Shown here: positions 57,202-64,000 of the stretch, in pieces | Numbering within the stretch: the first letter of the stretch is position 1 | Layout of the letters: each line of letters starts with the position of its first letter | NCBI RefSeq assembly: GCF_025118155.1 | Contig: NW_026251391.1 | Location: 623,501-687,500 of the forward strand | Direction: 5' to 3' | From: Cokeromyces recurvatus | Lineage: Eukaryota > Mucoromycota > Mucoromycetes > Mucorales > Mucoraceae | DNA: 64,000 nucleotides | Notes under the pieces: model-generated | Told to the model about the DNA's origin: nothing | The model's input: the letters and a program-made list of their open reading frames with translations, nothing else | The model's database searches: none | Program-made: the position numbers and the translations under genes

Positions 57202-58390
57202 ATGGCAGGGAGAAAGATATATCGTATTGGTACTCGAAAATCACAATTAGCTCTTGTTCAAACTGAAATTGTTAGAAAGCATTTACAAGATAACTTCCCA
57301 GACTTGGAGTTCCTTATTGAACCTATGTCAACGACAGGAGATCGTATCTTAAATGTTTCTTTAAGTAAAATTGGTGAAAAATCTTTATTTACAAAGGAAC
57401 TTGAAGTAGCCTTAGCAGAGGGTCGAGTTGATTTAGTTGTACATAGTTTAAAGGATTTACCTACCGTTTTACCTGATGGGATGTTTTTAGGAGCTGTCAT
57501 GGAACGTGAAAATCCTAATGATGCGTTAGTATTATCTCCAAAGTTTAAAGGTCATACATTAGCCACTTTACCCAAAGGTTCTGTTATCGGTACAAGCTCT
57601 CTTCGTCGTGTAGCTCAATTAAAACGTAGATACCCTCATTTAGTTTTTAAGGATACTGTAAGTTTTATTATTATATAAGCGTGTATGTGGGAGAGAGGAG
57701 GAGGGAATAGGAAGGGATGGTGACATATACTAAAGAATATTCCGTACTTTTTTTTTTCTATTCTTGTTTGGCATATCAATAGCGCGGAAATATGTATGTA
57801 TTCATCTCTATCTACAGAGTTGGTGTAAACATAATTATTAACTTTCTCTTTCATCTCTTTCCTCTTTCCTCTTTTATATAAGTAATACACGTTTAGCCAA
57901 ATTAGATAATCCAGAAGGTGAATACGCGGCTATAGTATTAGCAGTAGCAGGATTAGTTCGAATCAATATGGGGCATCGTATATCACAAGTGATTTCTTCT
58001 ACAGATTCATTACATGCAGTCTCTCAAGGTGCTTTAGGTATAGAATGTCGTGAAAATGATTTTGATGTTCATAAACTATTAGAGTCTTTAAATCATCATC
58101 CTACATATATCATGTGTTCAGCAGAAAGATCATTAATGAGGCAATTAGAAGGTGGCTGTAGTGTTCCTATCGGTGTTAACTCAAGTATAAAAGATAAAAT
58201 CTTGTCTTTACATGGCTTAGTCTCTACTCTCGATGGTCAAAGGGTAGTTGAATTTGAAGATCATATCTCCTTGGAGAATTCAAAATCAGATAAGGACGAT
58301 TTCGCACTAGCAAGTAAATTGGGCATCCATGTAGCTAAAGAACTAATCAAAAGAGGTGCTGATACAATTTTAGCTGAATTAGCTCATTAA
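57202..58390 (+). CDS. HEM3: Porphobilinogen deaminase (hydroxymethylbilane synthase)
   Basis: Three exons: 57202-57657, 57783-57793 and 57883-58390, 324 residues. Haem pathway step three: polymerises four porphobilinogens into hydroxymethylbilane. Motifs: [14 protein letters not shown], the [13 protein letters not shown] segment with the catalytic Asp, [16 protein letters not shown], and [13 protein letters not shown] with the Cys that carries the dipyrromethane cofactor. Exon 2 is just 11 nt (CGCGGAAATAT). With its flanks it encodes RGN-I, restoring the invariant [12 protein letters not shown] block; without it the frame breaks and this block is lost. Both flanking introns are standard (125 and 89 nt, GT-AG). 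The enzyme is cytosolic. Confidence 0.96.
57783..57793 (+). other. 11-nt coding microexon of HEM3
   Basis: Flanked by an acceptor CAATAG and a donor GTATGT. It encodes R, G, N and the first two bases of I in the conserved RGNxNTRL motif that contacts substrate and cofactor. Recognition must rely on intron signals, because an exon this short has almost no room for exonic enhancers. Confidence 0.85.
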
Positions 58391-58501
58391 AACAAACCAA
58401 GAAAAAAAAAAGAAGGACTTTGTACTCTTGACGTTGTCTATTATTCTATAATAATGTCAACTATTTGTATTCTTTATATAGACTTGTATTTTATATAAAA
58501 T

Positions 58502-58544
<43 letters not shown>

Positions 58545-58764
58545 TATCCGGAATAACAATACAAGAACAAAGCAAATTCTTATAAAAGATATGCTATAGT
58601 AGTCACTGTTTCAAGATTATAGTTTATTTATAATATATACTTCAAATAGAACGCTTTTCCTCTCTCTCTTTTTTTTTAATAAAGATTTTTTTTTTCTATA
58701 GTTAACTTCATGATGTTTAGTATAAAATTGAACAGAAAAAAAAATTGGAAAAAATTAGGATATT
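58391..58764. other. Convergent 3' region with (T)40 tract
   Basis: A 374-nt gap between HEM3 (+) and RPN2 (-), both ending here. It contains (T)40 at about 58504-58543 and no gene. Confidence 0.5.
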
Positions 58765-61700
58765 TTAATCTTCAAATGGGTACTCAAATGGCTCAAAAGG
58801 TGCTGCTTCTTCTTCTGCTGCTCTTGCTGTTATATCTGTAAGGAAAATCATGTTAAAAAAAAAGGAAAATATGTATATAATTTTAAGTTCTTTACCTGCA
58901 GCAGGGACACGAGGCTGGATCAAATCTTCTTCTTCATTTGGTTTATTATCAATCAACATAATAATACCTCCAACATTCTCTTTTTTAACAGGTGTATAAC
59001 GAGAATCTTCCTTGAAAGCAATGTGTTTAAGTTGAGCAGGAACAACACGTGCCATATTTTCAAGAGTTTCAAAGTTTTCTTCCTTCTTCTTTTTTTGTGT
59101 TGGTGATTTACGTCCCTCTTTCTTTTCATCTTCATTCATTTCTTCATCCTTAATACTATGTTTATCTTCATCAATATCCATTTGATCTCCTTTTTCCTTT
59201 TCAATCTTCTTTGCACGTGCTTTAGCTTTAGCTGTAGTTGATAAGACAGCAGTGGCTACCTTTTCGACCACAGTTGCAGAAGGTGGCTTTATAGCAGGAG
59301 GATAAGCAAATAAGGAAGGCTTGGCATTAGAAACAAATTCAAAGCGAGGTGTCTCGAGGTTTTTGTTGAGACCAATGATAGCTGTAGGTGTAAACGCTAA
59401 ACTAAGCATATGTGTTAAAGGATACCAATACCAAAATTGTGTAAAGACTGCCATACCAACAATAGCTGGCATATTGGCATGTCCTGTTCTAGACAAAAGT
59501 GATATCGTCACATTTCTACCACCTGCATCAATAATACCCTGTGCAAGAACTGCACCAAATTTGGCCATTGGATCTTCGTGTTTATCACTGATAATTTTTT
59601 CATAAAGTTTGCGAACACCAGCAACCTTAGGATTTGTGTTTTCAGTTTGTTGAATTAAGATCATAGCTTGTGACATGAAGGCACCTTGACGTACAAAATC
59701 TACAGGATCCTTAGTCATGGGTTCTAAAAGTTCCAAGGCATCAAGATAACCAGTACCAGCACATGAAATACCAAGTGCAAGTGTAGCACCATATCTGACA
59801 TGAGGATTATAGCTTTCGGCTAAAAGTTGAACAATACGAGGTACTTGCTTAGGATTACGCAATAAAACAAAACCAATGGAAGTGACAGCAGCACGACGAA
59901 CATCATCATTTACATCACTAACTGCAACATGAAGTAAACGACGGATAGCTTTATTGTTACCAGTACCACTGTAAGCCATAGCGATTGTATAGATACCACC
60001 ATAACGAAGAACAGGATCTTTGTCTTCTAAAAGCTTTTGAATCAAACTATCAGCCTGTTCTTCTTTACCATACATAATGAAAGGAATACCAATAGCTAAA
60101 CCACGAATAATCTTTTCATGTTGAGTTTCATGAGCATATTGAAGCATCTCCTCAATCGCTTCTTCATTACCAGTACCCAACATAATCAAACCCATAGATA
60201 AACCAGCAGCTTCACCAGCAACGGCATTGTCACCAAAGAGAACATTCTTAAGATCTTCATAAATAGCCTCATTTGCAGTTGCCATACCTGCAACACCGAG
60301 ACCAAGACATGCACCATGCTGAATGACATCGTCATTTGTATCCTTTAAAGCAGTCTTTAAATAATCCAACACTTCTGCTCCATGATTAGCATTAATAAGA
60401 CCTAAAGCATACAATGAACCACCTTCAGAATAAGGGCTATTTCCTGCACCATTTTCAGAAGGCAAATAGGGGGCCAACAAATTCATGGATTGTGCTAATT
60501 GTCCCTATAAGATGATTAGTTAATATTATTAAACTTATTTGTCTATAATGTTCTATATATATACTTTATGAATAACACCAAGAGCAGCAGTTGCACTGAA
60601 CTTGGACCAGTTGGTAGCTCTAGATAACCAGTCAAGATTTTGACGTAAAAACTCATCACTAGTAGTACCAGCTTGCATGAAGGCATTAGCAAAAGTAACG
60701 GCAGAATGATATACAGAGTTTCTTGATTCTAAAGCATTCTAAAATAAGATACATTTCGTCAATTTTATTGGAACTAAAGAGATGGTTTTTTTTTTAGTGA
60801 AAATAGAATTACCTTTGTGTTTTTCAAAATTAATAAATCCGTATGGTTATTACGATACAAAAATTCAAGATGAAGACGAATAGATTCCTCACCAGACAAA
60901 ATAGATTTAATCTTTTTATAAGGAGTATCGTTCTTGGGCTATTTCGATATATAGATTATGAAAACAAGCTAAGCTGATTGCATACATTTATTCCTTACCT
61001 TATCCTCTTCCATATTAACATCACCATCCGTCTTTTCTTCCTCAGTTGTTTGCTCAACAGGTAATTCGGCAGCAACCTTTAATAAAAACTCTTGTGTAGC
61101 ATTCTCTTCCAAATCGAATGAAATTTGATATGCCATTAACTGTATATAGATATTAAACCAAAACTATGTTAAATTTTCCATCCTCTCCCTTTTTTTTGTA
61201 GTCTTTTTTTAATTTTTTATTTACCTCATCCTTTTTCTCGACTAAACTCTTCAACATATTTGCGCAAGAAGTAGAGTCGTTCAAATGAACTAAACATTGA
61301 CTAATAGAAATATAATCGGGATTATCAAGAGTCTTGTACAAGTCCACTAATAATCTCAAAACTTCATTACGAAATTCTAAGTTTTGAACAAGTGTCATAC
61401 AAACATCAAGGACATAAGAAAGAAGTTTACTAGAATCACCCTTTTGAATAATAAACTTGATGATATCAAGACGTCTTGATTCAAGTGCAATACCAATTGC
61501 TTGTTCATATTCGCAATCTTCAGCACAACGTTGAAACATTCTCTCTACAATGTCTTGTAATCTAGAATCAATTTTTTCGAGAGTTTCTTTGCTAGTTCTG
61601 AGATTAATGTACTTGTCAATACATTTAGCTATAATAATAATATAAATTAATACTTGTTGTTTTTTTTTTCTTTTACATCTCAATTATATATGTATATACA

Positions 61701-62266
61701 TATTTATATAATAATATATCTTACAAATAATTGTCTCAACATATTCAGATTTTTCAGAAAGATCAAATGCTTTGCCAGCACCAAGGGCGAAAGTAAGAGA
61801 ATCATCTAATTCACCCAAATTATAATAAACCTACAACATTACAAGTTAATACAAGACATTCACAATTTGCTTAATCTAAGTTTACCTTAGAAGCAACTAA
61901 AGCAGCTAATTCTCTTTGACTAAATGAGCTATCTTCATAAAGGATCTCACTGAACAAAATAAAAGGTAACAACAAAAAAAAGAGGGTTAAGAACAAAACA
62001 TCATAAATAAAATATCCCATTTCATATTTACATTTTAGCAATAGAATCAGAAATTTCGGCCCAAAACTCATCAACAAGAGAATTCAATTGTTGAAGAGCA
62101 TATACCTTTAATTCAGGTTGCTGTTCATCGAGTAAAGCAATAATACCGTCTAAAGTGAAGCATAGGAAACAAAAAATGTCAAATCATCTGTCTCGTATTA
62201 AGTTTATTATCATTAAAAAGTAAATAAATAAACAAATTACTTACTGGCAGAAGTAAGTGCTGTCAT
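58765..62266 (-). CDS. RPN2: 26S proteasome regulatory subunit Rpn2
   Basis: Ten exons: 62266-62245, 62149-62032, 61949-61886, 61830-61725, 61628-61225, 61139-60999, 60938-60813, 60738-60565, 60504-58896 and 58835-58765; 944 residues, close to yeast Rpn2. The N-terminus [20 protein letters not shown] leads into helical repeats with [29 protein letters not shown], then PC repeats such as [32 protein letters not shown] and [17 protein letters not shown]. Following the repeats are [20 protein letters not shown] [16 protein letters not shown] and a Lys-rich insertion. Rpn2 scaffolds the 19S base. The last intron is 60 nt, in frame and stop-free, so the final two exons could be read through. Confidence 0.96.
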
Positions 62267-63798
62267 ATGATATTATATAAATATTTTAAAATAATAATGA
62301 TAATAAAAAGGAAGTAAAAGAGAAGTGCTCTTTGCGTGAAAGTTTTCGTTTTACCGCGTTTTTTTTTCTTTCCATTGAAAAGCTTACCTATTACGTGTAG
62401 AAGTATGACGTGTGCCCAAAGCGGAATATAGTTTGATAATTTTAAGAGGTGTTTGAAAAATTGGTTTCTAAAAAAGGAAATAACTGTTATAAGCCATCAT
62501 ATTATAAACATAAGTTATTATTCAAACCTTTTTCTTTCTTTCTTTCTTTCTTTCTTTTTCCCGATGTTTCCCAAATGTACATTATAATGATATAACTCTT
62601 GTTCCTGACAATAACAGTTCCATTATATGAAATGCAAAATTTATTTAACATTTTTCTAAAAACGTATGCAGTTATGTAGATAGCTTCAAGACCCTATAAA
62701 GCGTCTAATGAACAAACTGTAACTAATAATTTGGATAATGAAGAAGAAAGATCCACTAAGGATTATATTAAGGACGATGTAATTGATAAAAGGTGATATA
62801 AAGCCTTTGCTATCACTATGTTAACAAACAAACAAAAAAAGCAGATGTAAGATTAATAAAAGTAAACTTGGTCAGAAAGATAAGAACAAGTAAGATGGAT
62901 TTATTTTGCTACCACGAAAATCAAATGCTTAAAGAACAGCTTTCTAATAATATCGTATTTTCTCTTGTGAGGTGAGGGTTAATATATTCATGGTTTTAGG
63001 ATCAAAAAGATAATTATCAGTCTTTACTTATATCTAAGTGGATAAAAGAATATTTACCAAGTAATTTGGTAAATACACTGACCTCACATTTAATCATAAA
63101 TCTGTATTATGTAGAGTTAGACATTAGTATACTTAGTTTTATGAAAGCTTTTAAATAATACACATAAAAAACAAATGGTACAGCTTTTTAAGTCAATAAA
63201 TACATGGAAGGTTGCTCATATTGTACTCCATACAACGAAAATAAATTAAGTGATATAATTTTAGCCATACATTTTGCTTTAGTTATCAAATAAAGAGACA
63301 AAAGTAGTGCTCTATAAAGATTTGCCTAACAGATATATCCTGCTTATCTTCCTTCAGTCGCAACAATAATGTATTGGTACCGCTCAAAATCGTATTAAAA
63401 ATAAATAAATAATAGAAATATAATATTCAAATCGAGACGCTAATATTAAGGTTAATACGAGATAGATTTTACTTTGATAAATATTAGGAAAATAAGATAT
63501 AAGATTTACTACTAGTCACTATAAATATCTCCATTGTCCTCTTTTTTTTTTAAATTTTTTTGGCAATGAGCATGTAGCGACGAAATAAATGCGCAATATT
63601 GCCCGAGCCAGTTATAGGGGGGAAATAAGAATAAAAACCTTCCTAAAGGACAAGAAGGGAAAAAAAAGAAAAAGAGAAGGAAAAAGAAAAGGGCAGTATT
63701 TTGGAATTAAGAGAAAATATAAGAAGGAAAAAGCGAAAAAGTGAAAAGAAACGATTTAAATACAAATGAGACCAAAGTAACCAGGAAGACACACACTA
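62267..63798. other. Intergenic region with possible coding fragment
   Basis: About 1.5 kb between RPN2 (start) and a partial gene (-). At about 62684-62793 a short plus-strand frame reads RPYKASNEQTVTNNLDNEEE, then STKDYIKDDVIDKR; it is coding-like but ends at a stop and has no recognised family. The rest is A/T-rich with no gene seen. Confidence 0.4.
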
Positions 63799-64000
63799 TT
63801 ACTTGGATAACCAATTCAACAGCTTGAGACCAGGATCGACAGGATCAGGAGGAAATTCATCATGGAAGTAGTAATCAAGTTCATGTAGAATTGTACAAAG
63901 AATAGGCCATAAAGTATACCAGCTCGTATAATCAGAAGGACGACGAGGTTTATGTAGAGGAAGCAAGTTGAGGAGGAATGAGATGGGATCTTCGACTGAA
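63799..64000 (-). CDS. C-terminal end of a gene cut by the window edge, unknown
   Basis: The last 66 codons and stop of a minus-strand gene whose start lies beyond position 64000. It reads SVEDPISFLLNLLPLHKPRR, then PSDYTSWYTLWPILCTILHE, then DEFPPDPVDPGLKLLNWLSK and the TAA at 63801-63799. I do not recognise the family. Well-formed charged and hydrophobic spacing and absence of stops argue for a real coding end. Confidence 0.7.
   Translation of the reverse strand, partial: SVEDPISFLLNLLPLHKPRRPSDYTSWYTLWPILCTILHELDYYFHDEFPPDPVDPGLKLLNWLSK

Noticed and set aside
1..64000. CRISPR arrays, tRNA or rRNA genes
   Set aside because: No regularly spaced repeats, no T-loop GTTCGAATCC-type pattern and no rRNA-like block were seen on either strand. 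A tRNAscan run would be needed to exclude diverged tRNAs.

Overview
This is a eukaryotic, fungal window. It is very A/T-rich, with long poly(dA:dT) tracts between genes, and most genes are cut by short GT-AG introns of roughly 50-110 nt. The gene set is fungal: a velvet regulator, a fungal FEX-type fluoride exporter, a GEF1-like CLC, SEC9, RAD14, GDA1, TRM82, PRT1 and an SSB-type Hsp70. Intron density, A/T content and protein style suggest an early-diverging fungus of Mucoromycota, probably a Mucorales mould. That placement is inference from style, not a database match. I saw no tRNA, rRNA or CRISPR array.

Layout. 0-8 kb: GDA1 Golgi nucleoside diphosphatase (-), RTR1/RPAP2 Pol II CTD phosphatase (+), casein kinase II beta subunit (-) divergent from an FYRN/FYRC nuclear protein (+), then a small bZIP factor (+). 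9-17 kb: FEX fluoride exporter (-), GNAT acetyltransferase (+), SDR oxidoreductase (-), an unrecognised type I membrane protein (+), and a DUF1992/DNAJC28-like mitochondrial protein (-). 18-26 kb: mitochondrial carrier, CLC chloride/proton exchanger, SEC9 t-SNARE and a four-exon ATG12 (all +), then a coiled-coil protein (-). 26-30 kb is gene-poor. 29.6-45 kb: NIPA-like transporter (+), TRM82 (-), RPS10 (+), RAD14/XPA (+), SSB-type Hsp70 (+), eIF3b (-), UBC9 (-) and a 93-residue protein of unknown function (-). 47-52 kb: velvet protein (-) and BAG-domain protein (-). 52-57 kb is a second gene-poor zone holding a long symmetric hairpin, coding debris and a duplicated acidic repeat. 57-64 kb: HEM3 porphobilinogen deaminase (+), RPN2 proteasome subunit (-), and the cut-off C-terminus of another gene (-).

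These are separately transcribed, mostly housekeeping genes, with no operon or gene cluster. Functional links are loose: RPS10, eIF3b and SSB serve translation, and the BAG protein is a potential exchange factor for Hsp70. SSB and RPS10 use many C- and G-ending codons, unlike the A/T-ending codons of their neighbours, which fits very high expression.

The most unusual items are a 166-nt, almost perfectly centred imperfect palindrome (53597-53762) that looks like a MITE or hairpin-RNA locus, an 11-nt microexon in HEM3, a 24-nt exon in UBC9, stop-free multiple-of-three introns in CK2 beta, CLC and RPN2, and two decayed Tc1/mariner-IS630-type transposases. All exon joins below were deduced by eye from splice consensus, frame continuity and family resemblance, without transcript data.
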